From: an uncultured Porphyromonadaceae bacterium
GTDB lineage: Bacteria; Bacteroidota; Bacteroidia; Bacteroidales; Muribaculaceae
Direction of reading: 5' to 3'
DNA: 27,716 bases
Assembly: GCA_905202215.1 (NCBI GenBank)
Contig: CAJKRG010000043.1
Location: 1-27,716, forward strand
Below are positions 1-8,052 of this stretch, in pieces (the stretch's first letter is position 1; each line of letters begins with the position of its first letter). The position numbers and the translations under genes are program-made. The notes under the pieces are model-generated. The model saw nothing but the letters and a program-made list of their open reading frames with translations, was not told where the DNA came from and did no database searches.

Positions 1-402
1 GCGGTCCCCTCATAATTCATAATCTATAGTTTCAAATGTAGGTCGCCATGCGGCGCCCAAACCCCAGGCTGTGTGAATATTAAAGCGCTTCGCGCTTTTT
101 CCGCGGTCCCCTCATAATTCATAATCTATAGTTTCAAATGTAGGTCGCCATGCGGCGCCCAAACCCCAGGCTGTGTGAATATTAAAGCGCTTCGCGCTTT
201 TTCCGCGGTCCCCTCATAATTCATAATCTATAGTTTCAAATGTAGGTCGCCATGCGGCGTCCAAACCCCAGGCTGTGTGAATATTAAAGCGCTTTGCGCT
301 TTTCCGCGGCAGCCCTCATAATTCATCATCCATAGTTTCAAATGTAGGCGCCTTGCTGCGTCCAAACCCCGGGCTGTGTGATTATCCAAGCGCTTTGCGC
401 TT
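1..402 (+). repeat. Tandem ~102-bp repeat array, left copy set (4 units)
   Basis: Four head-to-tail units begin at 1, 103, 205 and 306 (periods 102, 102 and 101 bp); the first three are nearly identical and the fourth is diverged. Each unit has an AT-rich lead (CATAATTCATAATCTATAG), a GC-rich middle, the conserved block CCCCAGGCTGTGTGAATATT, and a hairpin AAAGCGC-TTC-GCGCTTT running into a T-tract. The hairpin resembles an intrinsic terminator. No coding capacity is convincing. The same family recurs in the same orientation at 25436-25742. The window begins at a unit boundary, so the array probably continues to the left. Function unknown. Confidence 0.93.
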
Positions 403-578
403 TGTCGGTCTGGTTGGTGCGTTTGGCCAATTAATATAGGAAGTTTGCAAAATTTAACGTAAGATTTCCGGTTTTGGCAAATTTTATTGGCGTTAAGGCA
501 ACTCGCATACATTATATATTTAGTAATTTTGCACCGATTTTCAGTTATTATGCACATTATAACTCCAATAGACACAAT
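403..578 (+). promoter_or_regulatory. AT-rich leader of the efflux operon, with a possible -7 element
   Basis: This gap between the repeat array and the efflux operon is markedly more AT-rich than its surroundings. TAATTTTG at 524-531 matches the Bacteroidota -7 consensus TAnnTTTG and would give a leader of about 40 nt. I find no TTTG at the expected distance upstream, so the promoter is only half supported. No operator palindrome or riboswitch-like structure is evident. Confidence 0.35.
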
Positions 579-1709
579 ATGAAAACGAACACAATCAGTA
601 TCACGGTTCTGGCAATGGCCGGCGCCGCCATGATGCTCGCTTCGTGCGGAGGCAACAATCAGAACGCGCAGGGCGCGGGTGCGCCTCCCGAAATCGCCGT
701 CATCACAGTAGAACCCGGCAACGCCGAGTTCCAGAGCAGCTATCCGGCGACTATCAAGGGTAAAACAGACATAGACATCCGCCCGCAGGTGACGGGATTT
801 ATCACCAAGGTGCATGTAGACGAGGGTCAGAAGGTGCACAAGGGCCAGGTGCTCTTCACCATCGACCAGGTTCAGTTCCAGGCCGCCGTCGATCAGGCCA
901 AGGCCAATGTCAACTCCGCCGCCAGCGCGGTATCGACCGCAGAAATCACCGAGAAGAACAAGAAGATGCTTCTCGACAAGAATATCATCTCCGAAACGGA
1001 ATGGCAGCTTGCCGCCAACCAGCTCGCCCAGGCCAAGGCCGCACTCGCCCAGGCCAACGCGGCTCTTGTGAACGCCAAGAAGAATCTTGCCTATACTACC
1101 GTGACTGCTCCGAGCGACGGCGTTGTCGGAACTATTCCCAACCGTGAAGGCTCTCTGGCGTCACCGTCGAGCGTGCAGCCTCTGACCACCATCAGCGACA
1201 ACAGCAAGGTTTACGCCTATTTTTCTCTTACGGAAAAAGACCTCCTCGGTCTTACCGACGGAGGCAAGGAGAGCATCGGTGCCCAGATCAACGCTCTTCC
1301 CGCCGTGAAGCTCGAGCTTGCCGACGGTTCGATATATCCTCTCGAGGGCAAGGTGGCCACGGTGTCGGGTGTGATCGACAACAGCACGGGCGCCGCATCG
1401 GCCCGCGCACTTTTCGACAATCCTTCGGGCATGCTGCGCAGCGGCAATACGGGTCAGATCATCATTCCCCGCAACAACGAGGGTGTGCTGGTGATCCCGC
1501 AGAAGGCTACCTACGAAATCCAGGATCTGCGCTATGTGTATACACTCAATGACTCCAATATGGCCGTAAGCCGTCAGATCACTGTCGATCCGTATAACGA
1601 CGGCAAGAATTTCGTGGTTACCTCGGGTCTGAATCCCGGCGACCGTGTGGTGATCGAAGGAGTCGGCACCGTAGTGCGCCCCGGTCTTGTAATTTCGCCT
1701 AAAAACTAA
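579..1709 (+). CDS. RND efflux periplasmic adaptor lipoprotein (AcrA/MexA type)
   Basis: Membrane fusion protein, 376 aa, that would couple the inner-membrane pump to the outer-membrane channel. The N-terminus is a lipoprotein signal with lipobox L-A-S-C and acylated Cys23. Next come a first lipoyl half-motif, an Ala/Gln/Lys-rich coiled-coil hairpin at about residues 80-150, the second lipoyl half (TVTAPSDGVVG), a beta-barrel region and a membrane-proximal domain ending near VIEGVGTVVRPG. The frame is open upstream to 474, but the ATG at 579 is preferred because it begins directly with the lipoprotein signal. It is the first gene of a three-gene operon with the pump and channel. Substrates cannot be told from sequence. 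Confidence 0.93.
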   Translation: MKTNTISITVLAMAGAAMMLASCGGNNQNAQGAGAPPEIAVITVEPGNAEFQSSYPATIKGKTDIDIRPQVTGFITKVHVDEGQKVHKGQVLFTIDQVQFQAAVDQAKANVNSAASAVSTAEITEKNKKMLLDKNIISETEWQLAANQLAQAKAALAQANAALVNAKKNLAYTTVTAPSDGVVGTIPNREGSLASPSSVQPLTTISDNSKVYAYFSLTEKDLLGLTDGGKESIGAQINALPAVKLELADGSIYPLEGKVATVSGVIDNSTGAASARALFDNPSGMLRSGNTGQIIIPRNNEGVLVIPQKATYEIQDLRYVYTLNDSNMAVSRQITVDPYNDGKNFVVTSGLNPGDRVVIEGVGTVVRPGLVISPKN

Positions 1710-1712
1710 TTA

Positions 1713-1787
1713 GAGGTTAGTGGTTAGGGGTTAGAGGTTAGTGAGCGCCTGAGCGCCTGACTGCTTAATGGCTTAACAGCTTAATGT
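1713..1787 (+). repeat. Short-period intergenic repeat (GGTTAGN type)
   Basis: The gap between adaptor and pump genes is made of degenerate short units of the kind GGTTAGA/GGTTAGG, passing into an 8-9-nt type (GCGCCTGA, then GCTTAATG-like). It is non-coding and belongs to the intergenic repeats also seen at 5196, 9432, 15754, 21723 and 22886. Confidence 0.75.
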
Positions 1788-1795
1788 CCTAAATA

Positions 1796-4700
1796 ATGAA
1801 ACTCGACAGATTTATCAACCGCCCGGTGTTGTCGACGGTAATCTCGATTTTTATCGTCCTGCTGGGTCTTATCGGCCTGTCGTCGCTGCCTGTGACGCAG
1901 TATCCCGATATCGCGCCCCCTACAATATCGGTCACAACCACATATAACGGCGCCAACGCCGCCGCCGTGCTCAATTCGGTGATCGCTCCTCTGGAAGAGA
2001 GTATCAACGGTGCCGAGGGCATGACATATATGGAGTCGACGGCCACCAACACAGGCTCGGCTACCATCAACGTGTACTTTGAACAGGGTTTCGACCCGAA
2101 CATGGCCGCCGTCGACGTGCAGAACCGTGTGTCGGCCGCCGCCAATCTTCTGCCTTCGGAAGTGAACCAGGTGGGTGTACAGACCCGCAAACGTCAGACA
2201 TCCATGCTTCTCGGTGTGGCCCTTGTGGATACCACCGCAGTTGCCAAGTACTCGCCCGAGTTCCTCGACAACTACATGAAGATCAACATCATCCCCGAGC
2301 TCCAGCGTGTGCAGGGCGTGGGCGACGTCATGTCGTTCGGCGCCGACTATTCGATGCGAATCTGGCTTAAGCCCGAGGTTATGGCTCAGTATCACCTCAT
2401 GCCGTCTGATATCTCGGCGGCTCTTGCCGAGCAGAACGTCGAGGCCGCTCCGGGCGCTTTCGGCGAACAGGGCAACCAGTCGTTCCAGTACATCATGCGT
2501 TATCGCGGCCGTCTCACCACCCCCGAGCAGTTCGGCGACATCGTGGTGCGCACCGGTGCCAACGGCGAAGTACTCTACCTCAAGGATGTGGCCGAAATAG
2601 AACTCGGCCGTGTTACCTACGGCTTCTCCAACAAGGCCAACGGCCACCTCGCCGCCATGTCCATAGTGTTCCAGACTCCGGGTTCCAACGCTACCAAGAT
2701 TATCGAGGACTGTCTCGCGCTGTGCGAGAAAATCAAGGCAGACGTCCCCGAAGGCTGCGAGATCCAGATTCCTATGAACAACAACGACTTCCTCTACGCA
2801 TCGATCAACACTGTGGTGCATACCCTCATCGAGGCTTTCATCCTTGTGTTCTTCGTGGTATATGTGTTCCTTCAGGATATCCGCTCCACCCTTATCCCGG
2901 CCATCGCCATCCCTGTGGCACTTATCGGTACCTTCTTCGTGATGAAGCTAATCGGCTTCTCGGTCAACCTCATCACCCTGTCGGCTCTCGTGCTTGCCAT
3001 CGCGATTGTGGTGGACGATGCGATCGTTGTGGTCGAGGCGGTGCATGCCAAGCTCGACCAGGGCTATACGAGCGCTCGCCGCGCCTCTATCGACGCCATG
3101 GGCGAAATCGCCGGCGCTCTCGTGTCCATTACCCTGGTCATGATGCTGGTGTTCATCCCCGTGTCGTTCATGCCCGGTACGGCCGGTGTGTTCTACCGTC
3201 AGTTCGGTCTGACCATGGCCATAGCGATCGGTTTCTCGGCCGTGAACGCGCTTACCCTCTCTCCGGCCCTCTGCGCCATCTTCCTCAAGCCCCATAAGGC
3301 CGACGGCAGCGAGATGTCGCTCAAGGAGCGCATGGGCGAGGCCTATAAGGCAACAGGCGAGGCCATGGCGAAGAAATACAAACGAACATTCGCTCTCGAC
3401 ATACATCCTCTGATCACTTTCGTGCTTCTTATCGCCACCATCACCTTTATGGTGCTGGGCTGGTACAGCTTCCACAATGTTCTGCTGAGCTGCATTGCCT
3501 GGGCTGTCGCCATCGTGGCCGTGCTCGGTCTTTTCGGCAAGCGTTTCCACCGCTCGTTCGAGAAGAACTTCGGCAAACTTCTCAACGGTTATAAGAAGGG
3601 CGCGTCGTGGTTCGCCAAGCATAAGGTAGTGTCGTTCGGCACTGTCGTGGCAGCCATCGGCATTCTTGTATGGCTCATGTCCACAACCCCGTCGGCCCTT
3701 GTGCCCAACGAGGATACCGGCGTTATCTTCTGTATGGTCGACATGCCTGCCGGTACTTCGCAGGAGCGTACCGGTAAGGTAATGGAGCAGATCGACTCGC
3801 TGGCCGCCCAGATCCCCGGCATTCGTATCCGCCAGGCCATCAACGGCTACAGCTTTATCGCCGGTCAGGGTCCGACATACGGAGCGTTCATCATGAAGCT
3901 CAAGGACTGGAGCGAACGCGACAAAAGCCAGAGCGCCGAGAACATCATCAAGCAGCTGTACTATCTGACGTCGCAGCATGTGCGCGACGGACGCGTGATG
4001 ATTTTCGCGCCGCCTATGATTACCGGTTACTCCGCCACCAATGGCTTCGAAATGAAGATGCAGGACCGCACCGGCGGCGATATCAACCAGTTCTACTCCG
4101 TCGTACAGGGCTTCCTCGCACAGCTCAACCAGCAGCCTGAGATCCAGGCCGCATATACGACCTTCAACCCGTCGTTCCCTCAGTATATGATCGATATCGA
4201 CGCTGCCAAGGCCAAGCAGGCCGGAATCAGCCCCGCGACTATCCTCCAGACGCTCCAGGGCTACTACGGCGGTATGTATGTGTCGAACTTCAACCGTTTC
4301 GGCAAGATCTACCGTGTGATGATGCAGGCCGCCCCCGAGGCCCGTATCAATCCCGAGACCCTCAACAGCGTCAAGATACGCAACGGCAACGAGATGGCTT
4401 CCATCTCTAACTTCGTGAAACTGACCCGCGTCTACGGTCCCGACCTTATGAACCGATTCAACATGTTTACCTCGATCTCGGTGACGGGTACTCCTAACCC
4501 CGGCTTTTCGTCGGGCGAGGCTATCGCCGCCATCGAGCGTGTGGCCGCTCAGACACTGCCGCAGGGCTACGCCTACGAGTATGCCGGTATGACCCGCGAG
4601 GAGGCCGGTTCGGGCAGCTCCAATGCCACCGCCATGATTTTCGGTCTGTGTCTCCTCTTCGTATATCTGCTTCTGTCGGCCCAGTACGAGAGCTATCTGC

Positions 4701-5188
4701 TGCCCTTCTCGGTAATTCTTTCGGTACCTTTCGGTCTGGCAGGCACTTTCATATTCGCGCAGATGTTCGGCATATCCAATAACATATATCTCCAGATCGC
4801 GCTCATCATGCTTATCGGTCTTCTGGCCAAGAACGCCATCCTGATCGTAGAGTTCGCTCTCGAGCGCCGTCAGACGGGCATGAGTATCTTCAACGCGGCA
4901 GTGGCCGGCGCATGCGCCCGTCTGCGTCCTATCCTCATGACCTCGCTCGCGATGGTGATCGGCCTTCTGCCGATGATGTTCGCCAGCGGTGTAGGCGCCA
5001 ACGGCAACCGTGCCCTCGGCGCAGGCTCTGTGGGCGGCATGCTTCTGGGTATGGTCTGCCAGATCTTCATCGTGCCCGCACTCTTCATCGTCTTCCAGAT
5101 CCTTCAGGAGAAGATCAAGCCTATGCAGTGGCAGAACGAGGAGAAGGGCGGCACCATCGAGAACGAAATCGAGCAGTACGCCAAGTAA
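1796..5188 (+). CDS. RND multidrug efflux pump, inner-membrane subunit (AcrB/HAE1 type) with an enlarged central linker
   Basis: Proton-driven trimeric exporter, 1130 aa against about 1040-1050 for AcrB-like pumps. It starts with the typical MKLDRFINRPV. The proton-relay aspartates fall at D407 and D408 (IVVDDAIVVVE), the same numbers as in E. coli AcrB, while the TM10 lysine (LLAKNAILIVEF) is K1012 rather than K940. About 72 residues are therefore added between them. The extra material lies after TM6, at roughly 500-610, and holds two strongly hydrophobic stretches at about 536-559 and 562-584 before the TM7 region. Other hallmarks, such as the N-terminal amphipathic helix and the VPNEDTG motif after TM7, are present. 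It sits between the adaptor and the channel gene in one operon. Confidence 0.95.
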   Translation: MKLDRFINRPVLSTVISIFIVLLGLIGLSSLPVTQYPDIAPPTISVTTTYNGANAAAVLNSVIAPLEESINGAEGMTYMESTATNTGSATINVYFEQGFDPNMAAVDVQNRVSAAANLLPSEVNQVGVQTRKRQTSMLLGVALVDTTAVAKYSPEFLDNYMKINIIPELQRVQGVGDVMSFGADYSMRIWLKPEVMAQYHLMPSDISAALAEQNVEAAPGAFGEQGNQSFQYIMRYRGRLTTPEQFGDIVVRTGANGEVLYLKDVAEIELGRVTYGFSNKANGHLAAMSIVFQTPGSNATKIIEDCLALCEKIKADVPEGCEIQIPMNNNDFLYASINTVVHTLIEAFILVFFVVYVFLQDIRSTLIPAIAIPVALIGTFFVMKLIGFSVNLITLSALVLAIAIVVDDAIVVVEAVHAKLDQGYTSARRASIDAMGEIAGALVSITLVMMLVFIPVSFMPGTAGVFYRQFGLTMAIAIGFSAVNALTLSPALCAIFLKPHKADGSEMSLKERMGEAYKATGEAMAKKYKRTFALDIHPLITFVLLIATITFMVLGWYSFHNVLLSCIAWAVAIVAVLGLFGKRFHRSFEKNFGKLLNGYKKGASWFAKHKVVSFGTVVAAIGILVWLMSTTPSALVPNEDTGVIFCMVDMPAGTSQERTGKVMEQIDSLAAQIPGIRIRQAINGYSFIAGQGPTYGAFIMKLKDWSERDKSQSAENIIKQLYYLTSQHVRDGRVMIFAPPMITGYSATNGFEMKMQDRTGGDINQFYSVVQGFLAQLNQQPEIQAAYTTFNPSFPQYMIDIDAAKAKQAGISPATILQTLQGYYGGMYVSNFNRFGKIYRVMMQAAPEARINPETLNSVKIRNGNEMASISNFVKLTRVYGPDLMNRFNMFTSISVTGTPNPGFSSGEAIAAIERVAAQTLPQGYAYEYAGMTREEAGSGSSNATAMIFGLCLLFVYLLLSAQYESYLLPFSVILSVPFGLAGTFIFAQMFGISNNIYLQIALIMLIGLLAKNAILIVEFALERRQTGMSIFNAAVAGACARLRPILMTSLAMVIGLLPMMFASGVGANGNRALGAGSVGGMLLGMVCQIFIVPALFIVFQILQEKIKPMQWQNEEKGGTIENEIEQYAK

Positions 5189-5195
5189 ATTAATC

Positions 5196-5403
5196 AGGTT
5201 AGAGGTTAGGGGTTATTGGTTAATGAAACTTTTCAGTATCCATAAGCACTAAACACTGACTTAATTAGGTTAGAGGTTAGGGGTTATTGGTTAATGAAAC
5301 TCTTCGGTATCCATAAGCACTAAACACTGACTTAATCAGGTTAGAGGTTAGGGGTTATCGGTTAATGAAACTCTTCAGTATCCATAAGCACTAAACACTG
5401 ACT
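5196..5403 (+). repeat. Three-copy 71-bp direct repeat in the efflux operon
   Basis: Three nearly identical units begin at 5196, 5267 and 5338 (period 71 bp). Each has a heptamer block (GGTTAGA GGTTAGG GGTTATT GGTTAAT) followed by ATGAAACTYTTCRGTATCC and then ATAAGCACTAA. Each unit thus contains a nine-codon open frame reading MKLF(S/G)IHKH and a stop. The array separates the pump from the channel gene. No ribosome binding site of Shine-Dalgarno type precedes the tiny frames, and I make no claim that they are translated. Confidence 0.93.
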
Positions 5404-5430
5404 ATTAAACAACCTCTTAATATGGATTGT

Positions 5431-5459
5431 CGGCGGGGAGGGGCCCGCTTTCCCCGCCG
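5431..5459 (+). promoter_or_regulatory. GC-rich hairpin upstream of the channel gene
   Basis: CGGCGGGGA at 5431-5439 pairs perfectly with TCCCCGCCG at 5451-5459 around an 11-nt loop. It lies 23 nt before the channel gene start and lacks a T-tract, so it is not a standard terminator. It could stabilise the downstream message or slow ribosomes or polymerase between pump and channel; that role is inference. Confidence 0.6.
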
Positions 5460-5482
5460 GCAGTTCGATTCAGCGATAAATT

Positions 5483-6874
5483 ATGAAAATCGGAAATATT
5501 GTGCGTGCGGCTGTGGTTATGACGGTGATGACTGCCACGATGAGCAGCTGCCACATATACAAGAAATATGAGACGCCGACATCTACGGCGCTCACCAAGG
5601 CTTATGCCGAGGCCCGTCAGACTCCCGTGGATTCGGCCGCGTTCGGCAATCTGCTCTGGGAGGATGTGTTTACCGACCCGTTGCTGGTGCAGCTCATCGA
5701 GCGCGCACTGGAGAACAACACCAATCTTGAGAATGCACGCCTCAACGTAGACATAGCCCGCGCCAATCTCCGCGGTGCCCGTCTGAGCTATCTGCCGTCG
5801 CTTGCCCTGGCACCCAACGGTGCAGGCGCTTCCTATGCCGGCAGCGATATCAACTGGACATACACACTTCCGGCACAGCTGAGCTGGGAGGTGGATATTT
5901 TCGGCAAGCTTCTAAACAGCAACCGCGGCGCAAAGGCCGCTCTGCTCCAGAGCGAGGCTTATGCGCAGGCTGTCCGCAGCCAGATCATCTCGGGCGTGGC
6001 CTCGACATATTATTCGATAGCCGCCGTCCGCAATCAGCTTGAACTGTCGCGCACCACGTCGGAGCTGTGGAAGGAGACCGTGAGCACCATGCGCGACCTC
6101 AAGGAGGCCGGCCGCGGCGTGACCGAGGCGGCCGTGGTGCAGTCGGCCGCAAACTACTATAGTATTCTCGGTTCCATCACCGATCTTGAGACTTCTCTCG
6201 ACAAGCTCAACAACACGATGAGCCTTCTGCTCGACACGCTGCCTCAGGAATGGGCCGTGACCGACCGTGTGGATCTCAAGGTGCCCGCCATCATCCGCGA
6301 GGGTGTGCCTATGGTAGAGCTGGCATGTCGTCCTGACGTGCAGGCTGCCGAACAGAGTCTCGCTTCGGCTTACTATGCCACAAACTCGGCCCGCGCGGCT
6401 TTCTATCCGGGGCTGACCATTACCGCCAACGGCGGCTTTACCAATCTTCTGGGTGGCTTCGTGCAGAATCCGGGCGACTGGTTCTATCAGCTCGCAGGTT
6501 CGCTGGTGGCTCCACTGTTCTCCCGCGGCCAGAATATAGCCCGTCTGCAGGGCGCCAAGGCTCAGCAGAAGCAGGCGATGAATAATTTCGAGTATACCCT
6601 TATGTCGGCTGCCGCCGAGGTGAGCGACGCTCTGACGGTATATGAGAAGAGCATGGAGAAAAGTTCTTATCTTACCGAACAGGTCGATAATCTCGAGAAG
6701 TCGGTGGAATATACCCGCGATCTTCTGATCTATTCGACGGGTTCGACCAATTATCTGGAGGTGCTGACGGCACAGCAGGGTCTTTTGCAGGCCCAGATCA
6801 GCCAGATCAACACGGAACTTGCCCGCGCCAACGCCGTCATCAATCTCTATCAGGCTCTCGGCGGAGGCCGATAG
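5483..6874 (+). CDS. Outer-membrane efflux channel lipoprotein (TolC/OprM, NodT family)
   Basis: Outer-membrane exit duct of the RND system, 463 aa, a usual length for OprM-like proteins. A short signal ends in lipobox M-S-S-C with Cys23 as the likely acylation site. The two internal repeats of the family are visible as paired long Ala/Leu/Asn-rich helical stretches: one around ALENNTNLENARLNVDIARANLRG, the second around FEYTLMSAAAEVSDALTVYEKS, leading to the family-typical ending TELARANAVINLYQALGGG. It is third in the operon, 294 bp after the pump, with the gap filled by the 71-bp repeat and a GC hairpin. Transcription probably ends at the terminator at 6914-6959. Confidence 0.93.
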   Translation: MKIGNIVRAAVVMTVMTATMSSCHIYKKYETPTSTALTKAYAEARQTPVDSAAFGNLLWEDVFTDPLLVQLIERALENNTNLENARLNVDIARANLRGARLSYLPSLALAPNGAGASYAGSDINWTYTLPAQLSWEVDIFGKLLNSNRGAKAALLQSEAYAQAVRSQIISGVASTYYSIAAVRNQLELSRTTSELWKETVSTMRDLKEAGRGVTEAAVVQSAANYYSILGSITDLETSLDKLNNTMSLLLDTLPQEWAVTDRVDLKVPAIIREGVPMVELACRPDVQAAEQSLASAYYATNSARAAFYPGLTITANGGFTNLLGGFVQNPGDWFYQLAGSLVAPLFSRGQNIARLQGAKAQQKQAMNNFEYTLMSAAAEVSDALTVYEKSMEKSSYLTEQVDNLEKSVEYTRDLLIYSTGSTNYLEVLTAQQGLLQAQISQINTELARANAVINLYQALGGGR

Positions 6875-6877
6875 TTC

Positions 6878-6908
6878 AGGCTATTAGGCTGACAAGCTGA
6901 CAGGCTTT
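6878..6908 (+). repeat. GGCTGACA-type octamer repeat
   Basis: A few degenerate octamers (AGGCTGAC AAGCTGAC AGGCTTTG) follow immediately after the channel gene stop. The same type also lies at 14456-14480 and 25334-25378, each time downstream of a plus-strand gene. Confidence 0.6.
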
Positions 6909-6913
6909 GATAT

Positions 6914-6959
6914 AAAATCCCGGATTCAGACTCCAGATGGTGGATGGATCCGGGATTTT
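6914..6959 (+). terminator. Terminator of the efflux operon
   Basis: AAAATCCCGGAT at 6914-6925 pairs perfectly with ATCCGGGATTTT at 6948-6959, a 12-bp stem with a 22-nt loop that ends in TTTT. The A-tract on the other arm would let it work in both directions. Confidence 0.85.
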
Positions 6960-7077
6960 GCTGTGTGGGCGGGACTTGTTCGCACGGCTGTTTGACAGAC
7001 TGCCTATAGCCTGCTGTGTCGCGGATCTAATTTATGATTTTTCCGAATTTGACCATATGCTTTAAAAGTCTCAAAAA

Positions 7078-7110
7078 TTTGCATAAGTGCGTAAATAATT
7101 CGTACATTTG
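7078..7110 (+). promoter_or_regulatory. Bacteroidota-type promoter
   Basis: TTTG at 7078-7081 and TACATTTG at 7103-7110 (perfect TAnnTTTG) are 21 bp apart, as in the Bacteroides -33/-7 consensus. The expected start of transcription is near 7115-7117. This rules out the in-frame GTG at 7110 as a start and supports the ATG at 7140. Confidence 0.75.
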
Positions 7111-7139
7111 TGAAATTAACTACATTCGGTCAGATACAC

Positions 7140-7706
7140 ATGAAAAAACTATTGATTTTTGCTATCCTAATCACGTTCACCCTAAGTGCGTTCGCACAAA
7201 TGTTCGAACCTGAATGGGTTGGAGAAGTCAGCGTCCTTAAAATTGATGGTGATACTCTCTCCATTCCGACTGAAAAATCCATACCTCAAGTAAAGACTTC
7301 GGCCTCCGCAGGACGACTTCTTGTTGGTATCGGAAATGTCCGTAGAAAAGCCGTTATAAAAAATGGCAGATCTACAACTCAAATACAACCAGATGATGAA
7401 ATAACTTTGGTAGTGCGATGTAAGGATAATGAATCCGATCCAACTTCCTTCATTCAGGTTGTGAAATTTGAAGAGAAGAAAAAAGAACGCAAGACGGAGC
7501 TTGCCAATGTCAATTGGCTTGGAAATGTCTCAGAAGGAAATATGGATTTTCTTCCCTTTACCGGGAAGAGATATGGTAAATCATCATATATCTTGACATT
7601 TCAAGCTCCGGAAGGGGAATATGGTGTTCGAGTCCTTAATCCGAATAAGGAAGACGAGAAAGTTACAGTCTTTTATTGTTTTGGAATTCACAGCTCGGAA
7701 AATTGA
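7140..7706 (+). CDS. Secreted hypothetical protein, AT-rich orphan
   Basis: I do not recognise a family. The 188-aa product begins with a clear Sec signal peptide (MKKLLIFAILITFTLSAFA, cleavage probably before Gln20), so it is exported to the periplasm or beyond; no lipobox Cys is present. The mature part is mostly predicted beta, with a Lys/Glu-rich hinge (KFEEKKKERKTE) in the middle and two similar halves, one starting PEWVGEVSVL and the other NWLGNVSEGN. This could mean an internal duplication. The gene has its own promoter and stands alone. Its base composition is clearly more AT-rich than its neighbours, and it is followed by an odd hairpin-rich non-coding stretch, both hints of horizontal gain. 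Confidence 0.75.
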   Translation: MKKLLIFAILITFTLSAFAQMFEPEWVGEVSVLKIDGDTLSIPTEKSIPQVKTSASAGRLLVGIGNVRRKAVIKNGRSTTQIQPDDEITLVVRCKDNESDPTSFIQVVKFEEKKKERKTELANVNWLGNVSEGNMDFLPFTGKRYGKSSYILTFQAPEGEYGVRVLNPNKEDEKVTVFYCFGIHSSEN

Positions 7707-8052
7707 TATTCTCCGGTGTGCTACAAGCTATCCGGAAGTGCTGACTTTAGAGAGCGCTGCGATAGCAGCTTCAGAATAATAGCCTTTGGTCCCCCCCATA
7801 CACAAAAGATATCGTGCTGCGCGCACCAATGGCGCGCTTGCGCGGGCCTATTATTGTCAATGCTGCCCTGCAGCTTATCTGCCGCTCCGCGGCTTTTCAG
7901 ACTGACAGTTTTTTAGAGAAGCTCCGCGTAGCGGCAAATAGGTGCCGAACGGCGCTTAGGGTAATAGCCTATGGCAAGTATGCCGTAAAGTGCGCGTAGC
8001 CAGATTACCTGATAACCGGTTGTTGATGTGCGGGTGCGCCGAACGCGCGTCC
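7707..8052. other. Hairpin-rich non-coding stretch
   Basis: No convincing gene here. The stretch holds a run of short perfect hairpins: GCTGC-GATA-GCAGC (7756-7769), GCGCGC with a 7-nt loop and GCGCGC (7819-7837), GCCGC-TCC-GCGGC followed by TTTT (7881-7897), and smaller ones further on (CCGC-GTA-GCGG near 7926). The phrases AATAGCCTTTGG and AATAGCCTATGG occur about 180 nt apart, suggesting a decayed duplication. The 7881-7897 hairpin could terminate the preceding gene. It looks like a cluster of degenerate repeat elements. Confidence 0.6.

Noticed and set aside
1..402. CRISPR array
   Set aside because: The whole ~102-bp unit is conserved with no variable spacers, and no cas gene is present in the window.
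228..839. A 203-codon minus-strand frame crossing the left array, the leader and the start of the adaptor gene
   Set aside because: It is antisense to a certain gene (the adaptor), covers its promoter, and its end is translated repeat DNA.
2948..3979. Long minus-strand frame (343 codons) inside the RND pump gene
   Set aside because: It is antisense to a clearly coding region with conserved family motifs and reads as His/Gly/Arg-rich sequence with no domain; an effect of high-GC codon use.
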